Positions 1-11,894 of a stretch of 64,000 bases of DNA are shown one piece after another (positions within the stretch are counted from its first letter, which is position 1; each line of letters opens with the position of its first letter). Location: NCBI RefSeq assembly GCF_031143425.1, contig NC_090443.1:1054857554-1054921553 (forward strand), written 5' to 3'. The notes beneath the pieces were generated by a model, which was not told the DNA's origin, ran no database searches, and saw only the letters and a program-made list of their open reading frames with translations. A program made the position numbers and the translations under genes. The DNA is from Pleurodeles waltl (taxonomy: Eukaryota; Chordata; Amphibia; Caudata; Salamandridae).

Positions 1-1526
1 AACTTGGCGTAAACAGAGGGCAATATCACCGCTTTCTCCACCACTGTGGCCAACTGTAACCCTTGAGCCAACGCTAACGCGGGGGGGTTATCATATAAGG
101 AACCGACTTTCTCACTCCTCACGGACTGAAAACTAACCGTCTTGGCTTGCCAATCGATAACAGGATTGCTCTTTCTTAGCCAGGGCTTTCCCAAAATTAT
201 TTCATACTGAGGAGCCTCTATTATATCTAGCCTGATTATTTCTCTGCGTGCCGGAGATACTCCACTGAAAACCAACCCCACATCCTCAGTTTGTTCAGTA
301 AGGGGTCCAGACTTCAGTGGTGTACCGTCAACTGCCAACACAATTTCGGGGTTCTTTCTTGGAATTCTCAGAAGTCCCAGTCTCTTAACCACCCCTTCAT
401 CTATGAAATTTCCCGTGGCTCCTGAGTCTATCATTGCCCATACAGGATGGTTTCGATCTTGGGACACCAGCTCTACGGATAACAACAGGTGTGACGCCTT
501 TTCTTCTGGTGGCAAGAGGGTTAAAGAAGTCAACCGGAACCCCGATAGGGGTTCTATAAAGGGCAAATCCTCTTTCTCTGATATCTTCCCTGACGTCACC
601 GCGGCCTTTTGAGTGGGGGAGTAGGAGAACCTTTTTCTTGGTTTTTGGGGACATTCTCTCACATAATGACCCTTCCTGCCACAATACATGCACAACCCCT
701 GTACCCTCCTACTCTCTTTTTCGGCCTTTGACAGAGGTGCCCTAACGGCTCCCACTTCCATAGGTTCCCCGCATAAATCAGGGGAATTAGGAACTGGTCG
801 CCCCTCTCTTTCTGGAATGACCGGCCGCCTATCACCCGCTCTACGCTCTCCCCTTCTCTCTGCTAGCCGATGATTCAATCTCAAGGTAAGGTTCACAAGT
901 TCAGTACACGTGGAAGGCTGTGGATCTATTTGGGCTAGGATATCCTTCATGTCGTCTCTTAATCCTTGATAATAGAGAGACATTCTCTTCTCCTCTGGCC
1001 ACTCTGATTCCGCTACCAGTCTATTGAAGGTGGTAAGATAAGTAACCAGGTCAGACCTCCCCTGTCTCAGTTCCAGCAGTTCTCTATCAGCACTAAAGGT
1101 GGTTGTTCTGTGATCAAACACCTTCTCAAAGGCCGACCGAAAGGCATTCCAATCCGATAATAATGGGTCATCGTTTCTAACTAACGGCACTGCCCAGTTG
1201 GCTGCATCTCCCGAGAGATAAGAAATAGCGAACATTACCCTGGAAAGGTTAGAGGGAAAAGACGCCGGTCTACATGAGAATTGAAGAGACAACTGCGTTA
1301 AAAAAGCCTGAACTTTCCTGGGGTCCCCTGAAAACCGTTCCGGACTGGCCAAAGGAATTGGAGGGGAGACGTTCACGGTTATCTGCGGTGTAGATGCTGA
1401 GGCATCGAAGGGATTCCTAGTAAGCCTTTCTACCTTGTCCCTTAGTGCCGCTGCCTCCACCCTAGAATCTGCCAACTCTTGCTGCACTAACACTAACGCC
1501 TGTAATACATCATCCATAGATGCCAT
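1..1526 (-). CDS. Ty3/gypsy (Sushi/PEG10-type) gag-protease, partial at window edge
   Basis: Structural polyprotein plus protease of an LTR retrotransposon, reading leftwards and running off the window. From the ATG at 1526-1524 the frame stays open for about 508 codons. An N-terminal helical segment precedes a retrotransposon capsid-like domain. A CCHC zinc knuckle lies at codons about 279-292 (651-692; C-X2-C-X4-H-X4-C, reading CMYCGRKGHYVREC). A retropepsin motif (AMIDSGAT, Asp at codon 367, bases 426-428) follows in the same frame. The capsid style matches the Sushi/PEG10/RTL/LDOC1 gag family. Gag and protease are joined without a frameshift here. Reverse transcriptase and integrase would lie left of the window. 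Intactness of this part suggests a fairly young copy, which is inference. Confidence 0.86.
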   Translation of the reverse strand, partial: MASMDDVLQALVLVQQELADSRVEAAALRDKVERLTRNPFDASASTPQITVNVSPPIPLASPERFSGDPRKVQAFLTQLSLQFSCRPASFPSNLSRVMFAISYLSGDAANWAVPLVRNDDPLLSDWNAFRSAFEKVFDHRTTTFSADRELLELRQGRSDLVTYLTTFNRLVAESEWPEEKRMSLYYQGLRDDMKDILAQIDPQPSTCTELVNLTLRLNHRLAERRGERRAGDRRPVIPEREGRPVPNSPDLCGEPMEVGAVRAPLSKAEKESRRVQGLCMYCGRKGHYVRECPQKPRKRFSYSPTQKAAVTSGKISEKEDLPFIEPLSGFRLTSLTLLPPEEKASHLLLSVELVSQDRNHPVWAMIDSGATGNFIDEGVVKRLGLLRIPRKNPEIVLAVDGTPLKSGPLTEQTEDVGLVFSGVSPARREIIRLDIIEAPQYEIILGKPWLRKSNPVIDWQAKTVSFQSVRSEKVGSLYDNPPALALAQGLQLATVVEKAVILPSVYAK

Positions 1527-1622
1527 CTTTGCATTACACCGAGCAGGAGGAGTATTATTCGTGGGTGCGTTATTCTGTCACGGTGTAGGTACTCCTCAGA
1601 CTCGGTGTGATGCAAACAAGGT

Positions 1623-1638
1623 CCACCTCCTGACACCA
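1623..1638 (-). other. Primer-binding site, tRNA-Leu-like
   Basis: On the minus strand this reads TGGTGTCAGGAGGTGG. It closely resembles the complement of the 3' end of a vertebrate tRNA-Leu, with one shifted base in the G-rich part. It sits between the LTR and the gag start, where a reverse-transcription primer site belongs. The tRNA assignment is from recalled tRNA sequence and needs a direct comparison. Confidence 0.55.
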
Positions 1639-1640
1639 CC

Positions 1641-2641
1641 AAGTCACTGATAAAAAACCACAGTGCATTGGAGTAATCAAGCGAGGGAAGGAAGGGGAAG
1701 GATCAGCAGGGACGGGATAACTGTAAAGAAAAATACACAGTGTTAATTATCACATTGTCTGTCTATTCTCATAAGGTCTCACTAAAACCAAAACGACCTG
1801 GACTGCCCATAACTCATAAGGGCAGAACTAGTCCAAAGCCTGACTATGTTCCATCAGCATCACCAATGGATGCCCCAAGCCACCTACGGCCACGAATAAT
1901 CACCTAAGGGTCTCACCGCCCTTCCTCCTAAACAATACTACAGTACGTATAACGAAACGAACATGAGGAGAAAGAATAAGGTGAAGAAAATCTATTTTGT
2001 ACTTCTTCCTATGATTCAGTTAACCCACTAAGCCTTTCGTTAATGTCACGTATCTTTGAAGAAGTACTTCGTTCATATCTCAGTGAATGTTGACAATAAT
2101 TATTTGTCCCGGCTGTTTGGAATCCTGCAAACAGTAAATCTCATTCTGAATCGCCGCCAACAAAAAGCCAAAAGATTATGTCTCATAAGATCGCCGTTCC
2201 TTTATTATGGTACCTCAAAAAGTAAAGTGTTCCAATTTATGACAGTCACCCCCAACCTGGCCGTAAGGAATGCAGAAATAAAGAAAGGCGATAGCCTCCG
2301 GCAAGTAGCAAGCTTGCCGCTTACCACCTTCTTAGTACTTGGAATTCGAAAGGAGGAGCAGCTCGGAACTCCTTCTGCCGGTAAAAGGTCAGTTTCCAGG
2401 AGGGGGCCATGCTGAATCTCATTCCTCTTTTCGGGCCGCCGATGAATTCCCCCCTGGGGAACGCCGTCCGCTCCTACTTCGTTGAGGCTCCGACCTGCCT
2501 CATTAGCACAAATAACGCACACCCTTTCCAGGGTGCGCCGACTTTTACGCGATCTCTACCGCGCTGGGCTTCATGGGAAGTGTAGTCCTTAATGACTACA
2601 ATCTCCCAATCGGCCCTGTAGGCGCCGGCTAGCACCTGACA
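1641..2641 (-). repeat. 5' LTR of the Sushi-type element
   Basis: The minus-strand boundary at 2641 begins TGTCAGGTGC, a typical LTR start. A minus-strand AATAAA (TTTATT at 2201-2206) could be the LTR polyadenylation signal. The inner boundary near 1641 is approximate: the usual terminal CA is not clean next to the primer site. The partner LTR is outside the window, so neither the length of about 1 kb nor a target duplication can be confirmed. Short open frames inside it are not genes. Confidence 0.55.
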
Positions 2642-4540
2642 CAGTCTACCACATTTGAGAGGACATCACCTGAAGTCTGCATTTACAGCTGGAGTGGGTA
2701 AGGGTCTGCCTACCGCATAGACGCTGCCTGCCTGCTGAGAGAGAGGATTCTGCATGGCTTTACAGGAGGAGAAACTGTCAAAGAGGAGAATCCAGTGTGC
2801 TTCTGATGTGGTGAATCACCAGGCTGAGGGACTGCCGAGTGGTGATACATGTGTACAAGGGTTCCCCTGTCTGCCTAAATTGTTCTTTACTCTGACCTCA
2901 TTAAGCCACCCACAGAAATTGAGCAAGATCGCGACCTGCGATGGCTGGGTGACTGGTACTGCTGTTGCCTACATTGGAGCCCGAATGCTTCAACGCTGAG
3001 ATGAGTGCCCTGGTCGGCCAGGAGGCCATACCTGCCGAACCCATCCACGTGGTCGAGAGCGGCCTGGAGAATGCTCCTGTCATATCTGTGTCTCATCTGG
3101 ACCTGGCCTAGGATGGTCCACAACTGCTGAGGACAAAAGCTACTAGAGGGAGCTGTTCAACGGAAATACCCAAAGTCTTCAAGTCCCAAGAGCGTCCGCA
3201 GCCGTGATGGCTGAGAAGCTGCTGCGACAGGAAGAGGACCGCTGCATTCACCCATCCCGCACCCCTTCCCCTGCAGACTGCAACGTCCTGATGCGGGCAA
3301 CTGTGGGGGCTTGAGAACTGTGTGAGAAGAAAGACTGAATTGCACGCTGATGCCGGCTGCATTAACTAGGCCTTTCTCTATGACTATCTCAGTTAAAAGC
3401 CACTTAACAAGGCACATGTGCCTTGAGGATGATTGAGCGAGCTCCAGCCAGTGGTGGATTTTAACTCTATGTTGTGTTCCCCTAATTGTACTGTGTAACA
3501 CTACTGTTAAAGTGTGTTTTTATTCCACGCACTACCCCATATGAAGTCTTTGGCTGCTCGCCTGTGCTATTTCGAGAGTCACGAGCAGAAAACGTGTGCT
3601 TTGCAAATTTTGCAAAGACATAGACGGATAGGCTACAGGAACAGGGGCAAAGGATCTCTGTTCGCATGGTTGGGGGCCTGCAGCCCCTTTATGTCTTGTT
3701 GACCCCAATAGGGTTGGACAGCTGCAGCAAGCGGAGGGAGATCTGGAAGTGCCAGTTTCAGCTATCTAGCACAGAACAACAAGCTCATCGTAAAAGCATC
3801 ATTATCTTCACAGCTGAATGGCAAATATTAGACTGGTGGGAGTAAACCTTGACACCCTATCTTTGGAACAGTTGGGGCATCTGTGTTTGGAGAGAGTGGA
3901 TGGTAGCAAAGAAATTGATCCATTCTGGCGAGTGTACCTCATAGGAACCCAAGTATGGGAGTTCTGTGGGGTGAGGCTTTCTTAGCCCCTTAGCTCGGGT
4001 TTCCCCAGACTCACCCAAAGTGTGTCCCCACATCAGCTTTCCAGTATTTCCCCAAGACGATTCCCTCTTGGATTTCAAGAGTACCAATGTCTCCAACTAC
4101 TGGAATCATTCTCTCAGGAGGGATAAGTCTGACTGAGACCTTGAACATGCAGTTAGCACTACAGAAAGCTAAAAGCTAGGGCTGAGGAAAGAAGACATGG
4201 GAGATAAAGAGGGAGAAGTTGAGATAAGCTTGCAAGGAACAAGAGGAAAGGAGAATGGAGGAATCGACCGAAGAAGAAACAAGAAGGGAAAGAGAAAAAG
4301 GGAACACGAAAGGCAGGAAAAGAATAAGAATTGGAGAGATAGTGAATAGCCTTATAAAAAGAAAGGATCAGGAATGCATGAGATACAGCTATGTCTGTGG
4401 AAACCCGTTTTTCTTTCTGAGTTTGCAGACATACCTCCCAAAAGAGCTTGGGCACATGTATGTAAAGACCAGAATATTTTGTATTGTGAAGAAATGGGGT
4501 GTATTACATGATCTGGCTGTACAACCCCTTTAGGTCTAGT
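2642..4540. other. Unassigned intergenic DNA
   Basis: No gene or recognisable transposon protein was found on either strand. Open frames are short (up to about 110 codons), overlap one another and show no domain motifs. The purine-rich tract at 4230-4340 explains one of them. It may be an old decayed repeat, but nothing identifies it. Confidence 0.4.
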
Positions 4541-7500
4541 AGGCTTTGTCTGTAAAACTCTCAGCTCAATCCTAGGTAGCTGTGGCTCCGAGCAGCAACG
4601 CTTACACAGAGGAATAAGAGTTAAGCATTTAAACAACACCAACGCATTTGAAGAAATTGACACAACACTCAAGAATTCCAACACCAATTTATAAAAAGAG
4701 ACTGTATTTTTATACGAATTTAGACACTAGAACAAAAAAGATCCACCAGGAGGTTCCATAGATATTGATTTTACTAGCAATACTAAAGCAATTTTACTCA
4801 AAAGTGAACAAGCCTTGGTAGAGTCAACGAATTGGATGCTTAGAAAATGTTTCCAAGAAAATGTAAGTGTCAATGCAGTTGGTTGGAAGCACTTGGGGCA
4901 ACCATCTCCGATGAGCCAAGAGAACCAGCAAGTTCATTCAAAAATGAAACAGTCCTTCAGCAGTTTCAGGCACTTTATCCATGTTGCAATAGATTCCTAT
5001 GGAGTGGTCCTGATGCAAGGGATGAAGGATGCTGAAGATGCTCCAAGGATGCTGTGGATGTAACGCAGTTGATGGGGTTCTTCCTGCAGAGATACCTTGG
5101 TCCACGAAGAGGGTGAGGGGGTCCTGGTTGAAGGGTTGACGCCGTCCTGTCTGGTCTGGCCGAAGTCCAGTCGCCGGTTGTCACAGTCACAGGCAAATCA
5201 TTCTTGGGTCAATTACCTCCTTTTGGAGGGTCCCAGCAACTCTCCGACAGCACTCCTGGGTTCAACAAACTCTGGTGCAACTCTACGTCGGGGCTTGGCC
5301 CTTGGTGCTGCGCGGTGGTAGGGGGTTGAAGACTTTGGGTGGCCAACTTGCCCCAGCAGGCTTCTTCAGTTGTTATTCCTCTGCTGCGAACAAGAGGCCA
5401 GTCAGCTGGCCCTTGGAGTCTCTTGGCTTGACTGGGCTCTGGAGACAGCTTCTCCTTGAGCAGGACACGGCAGGCACAGTCCCTCTCCGCTAGCCACCAG
5501 GTGCAGTCCTCGTCGGTGCATCCTCTGTTTGCTGGTCCTAAGATGCCGCAGGGCAGTCCTTCTTCAGTCTTTCTTCTAAGTCAATCGAGATCTGAGTTCT
5601 GGGTGCCAGGGGTGCCCTTTTTATGCTCAGTGTAGTAAGCTGGGTTCTGGTTGTCGTACCCCCACTTTCTTGCCTGGTGTTAGTATGTTTTGGACTGTAG
5701 TGCACAGGGATCCTGCTAACCAGGACTCCAGTGCCAGTGCTCTCTTCCCTAAATGTAGGTTGTTGGTAACTTTACACACCCACAATTCACATACTGTAAG
5801 TCCCTAGTAGATGGTATCTAGGTACACAGGGCCTTGGTACACCAGGGGTCCCCCATGAGCTGCAGCATATATTATGCCACCCATGGGAGCCCATGCAAAC
5901 TGTGACTGCAGGCCTGCCATGACAGCCTGCGTGATAGGGTGCATGCACCCTTCCACTGCCAAACCTGACCCCTGCACTTAGACATTATAAGTAACCCTTT
6001 AGTAGGTCCTTCAGCCCAAGGGCAGGGTGCGTGTCTCTAAGTGTGAGGGTACCGCTGCTTGAGCAGGGTGCCCCTACAGACTCCAGGCCAATTCCTGGAC
6101 TCTGTAAGAGCGGGGAAGCCATCTTAAGGTATTTAGTGGACAGTGGCCAACTACATGATAGCTTCTCTGAACCTAGGCATGTTTGGTATCAAAAATGTTG
6201 GAATCATGCAACTACACCAATTCCAATGTTAGTTGCATGATACCATGTATTCTGGAGGTTCCTTAGGGGTCTAGCTTTTAGCCCACGCTGCTGCTGACCA
6301 CAGACACTGTTCTGCCCTCCTGCTGGTGAACCAGGCTCAGGCCGGAGGAGCAGAACAAAGGATTTCCTGCAAGGAAGAGATGTGACTACCTCTCCGTGTG
6401 TATTAGGAGCCTGATTTATACTTTTTTAGCGCCGCATTTGTGTAATTTTTTAACGCGAAAGCAGTGCAAATTTACAAAAAATAATAGAATTTTGTAAGTT
6501 TGCACCGCTTTTGCGTCATTTAAGCATCAGAAAATGATGCAAATGCAGCGCTAAAAAAGTATAAATCAAGCCCTAGGTGTCTAAGAGCTGGGGTGGGATG
6601 ACCTCTGAGCACCACCAGACTGCTTTGAAGGACACATTTGGTGCCCTCCTTGCATAAACCGATTTGCAGCAGTTAAGGAACCCCCGGTTCCCACTATGGC
6701 ACGAAACTACACAAAGCACAGTGGAGTGACCACCCCCCTGCCCAGCTCCTCCCTTAAGGAGTTGCACAGAGCTCTGCCAGGTGGCCACTAGATTCTACCA
6801 TCTTGAAAATAGGATGTGCAGAGGCCCCTGGGAGTATTTGACTTGTCAGGCCAGGTAGATTATATCCCTGACCCCTCTGATAGGTGGGTCACTGCAGAGA
6901 GTGTCCAACCCCCTTTTAGGGTTACTTAAGGGCTCCCTCGCAGGTCGGTGCCCAGATTCTTCGAGCAAGACTCTTCAAGACATACTGTGCGCCTCGCCTC
7001 TGGAACCGTTGCTGGTCTTCGTTGGAACCGAACAAGTCTGCTTCTGGTGGGAAGGCACCCACTGCAACATTGTTTCTCCGGATTCTGCAACATCCAAGGC
7101 TGTGCATCCTCCAGGGTCACAAGGGCTTTGTTTGCACCAGGAAGCATGAAGGAATCTCCCTTACAGTGAACTATTCACTCCCCTGCAACCGCAGGCACCT
7201 CAAGACAACGTCGACCGAGCTGGCGGGGTCGGATGTCCATGGACATCCGAACATCCTGCAACAGAGGTAGTAAGTCTGTGGCCTCCACTGGGTCCTGCTT
7301 GTCTTCTATCCAAATTGGGAGACTGTCTGCCCCGTCTCCTGCCACTGGGCTGACACCCCTATGCACCGCTACTGTTGCACTTGCCAAGACTTTTTGACTC
7401 TTCCTATGGGAGACCTTCAGGCTCCCAGAAGCCCTCGCCTCCAGCACTCTGCAATGTGAAGATCAGCCTTTGTCCTGCAGCTCCTGCGACATGGGACTTC

Positions 7501-7567
7501 GGTTTTGTTGTGCTGGTAAGGCCTCTTTGTGACTCTGTGTCCAGCACCTGTGTGTCACTCGTGGGGT
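4541..7567. repeat. Dispersed LTR-type repeat sequence, non-coding
   Basis: The base style (runs such as gggcagtccttcttc, CAGG/GGTC-rich blocks, TGCCAC-type tracts) resembles the long LTRs seen in this window at 7568 and 53106. No protein domain is present. It is probably one or more solo or truncated LTRs. A MITE lies inside at 6407-6573. Boundaries are not defined by visible target duplications. Confidence 0.4.
6407..6573. mobile_element. 167-bp MITE, GGCCC..TTTATACTTTTTTAG family
   Basis: Terminal inverted repeats begin GAGCCTGATTTATACTTTTT at the left and, reversed, GGGCTTGATTTATACTTTTT at the right. Three-base duplications TAG flank it (6404-6406 and 6574-6576). The interior is a weak foldback rich in A and T with GCGCT/AGCGC near the ends. 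No coding capacity. The same family occurs at 22440-22517 and 38456-39390. Confidence 0.75.
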
Positions 7568-9840
7568 GCTCTGGAGGAAGCTGGCTCTGCATATACTATA
7601 TCAAAATGAGATATAGTGTGCACAGAGTCCAGGGGTTCCCCAGAGGCTTATCAGAGTGTAGTGCAAAGCATTTGTTGTACACACAAAGGCAATAAGTGAA
7701 GCACACACTCAATGACTAATTCCAGGCCAATGTTTTTTATATAGCAAACATATATTGTATTACTTTACTTCGAGAACCACAAGATTCAAGTTGCAGGTAA
7801 GTACATGTGCAAGTAAGTATCCAACATATGTATCAATACCACTTTGTTTAGAATTGGCAAGTTATACGGGTTACAAATAGATAGTAATAATCTGTTTTAA
7901 AAGTTGACAGTGCAATTTTCAGAAACAGTTCTAGGTGGGAAGAAAAGTTAGCACAGTTTCGAGGTAAGTACAAGACTTACCGTTCCAGTCTCCGGGTGTT
8001 AGGAAGTCCACAGGTTGGGGTTCAAGTTAACCCCAAACACCCACCACCAGCAACATGGGCCGGCCAGGTGTAGAGGTCAAAGATGAGGTTGATTTAACGT
8101 GGGCTCCAATGGACACTGGGGGCACTCAGAATCAGGCCTGCTTGCAGGTAAGTACCCGCGTCTTCGGAGGGCAGACCTGGGGTGTTTAGAGGAGCACCAG
8201 AGGGGGTGTGAGGGGGCACAGGTCAGCACCAAACACACACCCTCAGCAGGGCGGGGGCGGCCGGATGCAGGGTGCAAACACAGTATTAGGCTCCCATTGC
8301 TTTCCTATAGGGAGACCCCGGGAGGTCGCAAAGATGCTGCAGGTGAAGTCCAGGGGGTCGGTTCCAGGAAACCAAAGGCTGGGCAAGGAGCAGGGCTGCC
8401 TGCTGGACGTTACTGCACCAAAGGTTGAATTCCAAAAGGCCAGGGGTCTGTTGGTGCAGGGGTACCTTTTGGCATCTTCGTCCGGTTCTGTTGCGGTCAG
8501 GGGTTCCTCCGGATTCAGGCTGCAGGTATCGTTGTGTTGGACAGGAAGGGTCAACCCAGGGTGGGCACCTGCTCAGAATCGCCTGGGGACCATCTCTAGG
8601 CAGTTGGGCCACCTGGACACGGCCAGGGGCGTCGGGTGCACAGTGGGCAGGACTTGTGGATCTGGGGCGGTTCTGGAGTCCTTGGATGGAGTTTCTTCTT
8701 GGACAGAGCCGCTGTCAACAGGAGTTCTTGGTCCTCTGTGATGCAGCAGTCCTCTGGAGGCTTTTCAGAGGTCGCTGGTCCTGCAGGATACATTGCCTTC
8801 TTTTAGGAGGGCTTTAGAAACTGGAGGCAGGACGGTAGAGCTGGGGCCAAGTCATTTTGCGTCTTCCGTCTTCTCTGCTTGGGTTCAGCTTAGCAGTCCT
8901 TCTTCTTTCTTCTTGTGAGGTCGCCAGGAATCCGACATGTTAGGTTCAGGGGAGCCCTAAATCGTGGATTTAGGGGCATTACAGGGGTCACGGGCTGTAG
9001 CCGATGGTTACTGGATCTGAGGGTGGCTACACTCTTCCTGTGTCCACTCTCTTTGGGGATGGGGACAAAGACCTATTCCTATTGGCCCCTGTCCTCCAAA
9101 CCAAGATGGAGGATTGTGCAGGGATGGGGGTCACCTCAGCTCTGGACACCTTAGGGGTGGCCCCAGCTGAGGTGGTCACTCTTCCTTGCTTTCCCTAATT
9201 TTCCCGCCAGACCTGCCGCCAAAAGTGGGGCTTTGGCAGGGGCGTGGGCAACTCCACTAGCTGGAGTGTCCTGGGACACTGTAACAAGAGGCCTGAGCCT
9301 TTGAGGCTCACCGACAGGGGTTACGGTTCCTGCAGGGGGGAGGTGTGAAGCTCCTCCACCCAGTGCAGGCTTTGTTTCAGGCCACAGAGAGCACAAAGGC
9401 TCTCACCCCATGTTGTCAGAAACTGGTCTGGGAGTGGCAGGCTGGCACAGACTGGTCAGTCCTCCACTAGCAGTTTGGCCAACATACAGGGGGCATCTCT
9501 AAGATGCCCTCTGGGTGCATTTTCCAATAATTCCAACACTGGCATCAGTGTGGGTTTATTGTGCTGATACGTTTGAGACCAAACTTCCCAGTATTCAGTG
9601 AAGGCATTATGGAGCTGTGGAGTTCATACAAACTCCCAGCCCATGTACTCTTTATGGCTACCCTGCACCTACAATGTCTAACAGTGGACCTAGACACTGT
9701 AGGAGTATATTGCTCATGCAGCAGTGCCCTTACCTGTGGTATAGTGCACCCTGCCTTAGGACTTGAGGGCTTGCTAGAGGGGAGACTTACCTATACCACA
9801 GGCAGTGGTTGGTGGGCATGGCACCCTGAGAGGGGTGCTG
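7568..9840 (-). repeat. Truncated LTR of the Gmr1-like family
   Basis: Starting at the GGAAGCTGGCTCTG sequence near 7572, this follows the same order of blocks as the LTR at 53106-55794: the CACAGAGTCCA block, the TTGTTGTACACAC block, the repeated GGTAAGTAC motifs and the ACACTGTAGG block. The last 300 or so bases of the full LTR are missing. The sequence switches at about 9841 into another repeat beginning TGTAGGAGGCTGG. Open frames inside, including one of 177 codons at 8208-8741, are LTR noise with no domains. Confidence 0.65.
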
Positions 9841-10568
9841 TAGGAGGCTGGCCTGGTTTGTAGTAGGTACCAAAGGTACTTACAACTTATACCAGGTCCA
9901 GTTATCCCTTATTAGTTTATGTAGTCCGTGTCTAGAAGCCAGGCTCTCTAGAGGTAGTGTGGATGAGCAGCCAAGGCCTAACTAGGAGACATGCAAAGCT
10001 CATGCAATATCACTTCAGTCACACAGTACTCACACACAAGAAAGACAATACTCAATGTTACCAAAAATAAAGGTACTTTATTTTGGTGACACAAATGCCA
10101 AAAATACCTTAGAGACTATACTCCTTTAGGAGGTACGTAATATACACAGTATATACACTAGAATCCAAAAACAGGTAAGTAAACAGAAAACAGTGCAAAT
10201 TGTGAAAATCGCAATAGGTTGCAATGGGCCTAGGGGGAACACAAACCATATACTAAAATATTGGAATGCGAAAGTTGCTCTCCTACCTCGACAAGTGAAC
10301 TGTGTAACCAAAGGTAAGTAATAGAACCCACCCCAGAGCCCAGGAATACAGGAGTAAATCCCAGTAAGTTTCCTGAAACACACAAGAAGTCGCGATAGAA
10401 GATAATGCAAGAACCAGAAGAGACTGCAAGATACCAACAATGGATTTCCAGACCTGAAGACCTGTGGAAGAAGGGGACCAACTCCAAGAAGCACTGAAGA
10501 GTCCAGGGAGAACAGGAGCCCCAGCTAACGTGGATGAAGGTGCAAAAGAAGAACCACCAGAAGACTAA
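9841..10568 (-). repeat. Left half of an LTR-like repeat split by Harbinger
   Basis: The sequence starts TGTAGGAGGCTGGCCTGG and runs without coding content to the TAA at 10566-10568. There the Harbinger element begins. The repeat appears to resume after the second TAA at 19301. Its orientation is guessed from the LTR-like TGTAGGA end. Confidence 0.5.
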
Positions 10569-10591
10569 GGGGGTGATTCTAACCCTGGCGG
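10569..10591 (+). repeat. Harbinger left terminal inverted repeat
   Basis: About 23 bases beginning GGGGGTGATTCT pair with the right end with roughly four mismatches. Copies of CTGGCGG and ATTCTGACC recur just inside (for example at 10644-10660) and may be subterminal binding sites. Confidence 0.85.
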
Positions 10592-11459
10592 TCGGTGATA
10601 AAGCAGCGGCCAACCCACCAACAGGCCGGCGGTCCAAAAAATGGAATTCTGACCCTGGCGGGAACCGCCAACACAGCCCGCCACATTAACACTCCGACCG
10701 CCACGGCGGTACAAACAGCGCGGCGGTCACCGCCAACAGCCAGGCGGCAGACAATGTACCGCCCACAGTATTACAACTCACCAATCCGCCACCTTTTCCG
10801 GGGCGGGAGCCCCGCCGATAAAAACACGGCGGAAACAGACTACGGACGGGAAAACGCTCACCAAAACACACTCCACGAGTACGGAGGACAGCATGGAACC
10901 CGAATTAAACATCCTACCTGCTCTCGTCTACCTTCTCATCTACCACGAGTACGAACGCTGGCGCAGACGACAACGGTGAGTACTGCACCTACGACACACG
11001 GGAGGGGGGAGGAGGAAAGGTTACGGGCACACACATATGCGACCCCCACCCCCCCAAACTATGTACACACCAATGCAGAGCAACAATGCACAGTGACACC
11101 ACCCAAACCCCCCTGAAAAATGCAAAGACATAATTAAATTGTGAAGAAAAATTTATATAAAAAATAGACTCTGATATGTATCGGTCAACTATGCAAAATA
11201 TCCATAACAAAATAATACTATACACACTGCCATGGAGAACCGAGGCAATTAGTCCTCTACATCAAAGTTAAATAGAACAGTCCGTGGGTTACAGTGTAGC
11301 GACACAAGGGCAAAGCCCACACAGGAGACCTGAGTCCTTTGGAGAGAACACTGCAGGGGCATCTGATGAAAAAACTACAGGCACCTCAGGGGGAAGGGAA
11401 GGGGGGGGCACCACAGCCACATGAGTCCACGACGCCAGATCCACGAAGGGGCCACCATG
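10592..11459. other. Harbinger left subterminal region
   Basis: Highly GC-rich sequence with many CCGCC/GGCGG words up to about 10850, then ordinary sequence to the first minisatellite. The 173-codon open frame at 10595-11116 has no domain and follows the repeated CCGCC words, so I do not call it a gene. Confidence 0.6.
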
Positions 11460-11818
11460 CCCACTGTGCCATCCTGGGGAGTGCAAAGCCACAGTCTCTG
11501 AAGTCTCTACAGTGGGTGGGTTTCCCACTCTGCCATCCTGGGGAGTGCAAAGCCACAGTCTCTCAAGTCTATACAGTGGGTGGGTTGCCCACTCTGCCAT
11601 CCTGGGGAGTGCAAAGCCACAGTCTCTCAAGTCTCTACAGTGGGTGGGTTGCCCACCCTGCCATCCTGGGGAGTGCAAAGCCACAGTCTCTCAAGTCTCT
11701 ACAGTGGGTAGGTTGCCCACTCTGCCATCCTGGGGAGTGCAAAGCCACAGTCTCTCAAGTCTCTACAGTGGGTGGGTTGCCCACTCTGCCATCCTGGGGA
11801 GTGCAAAGCCACAGTCCA
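11460..11818. repeat. Minisatellite, 64-bp unit, about 5.6 copies
   Basis: The word GCCATCCTGGGGAGTGC recurs exactly every 64 bases (starts at 11468, 11532, 11596, 11660, 11724 and 11788). Copies differ by a few substitutions. Because 64 is not a multiple of 3, the array is open in several frames, which explains the overlapping open frames of 131-163 codons. Confidence 0.95.
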
Positions 11819-11894
11819 TCAGGTGGATGACAGTCTCCACTGGTCAAGGAGGAGGCATGGTGGGCACAGTGAACCATAAACAGTGCTTGACAGG

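Noticed and set aside
8208..8741. 177-codon open frame
   Set aside because: Located in a truncated LTR of the same family, with overlapping frames on both strands and no motif.
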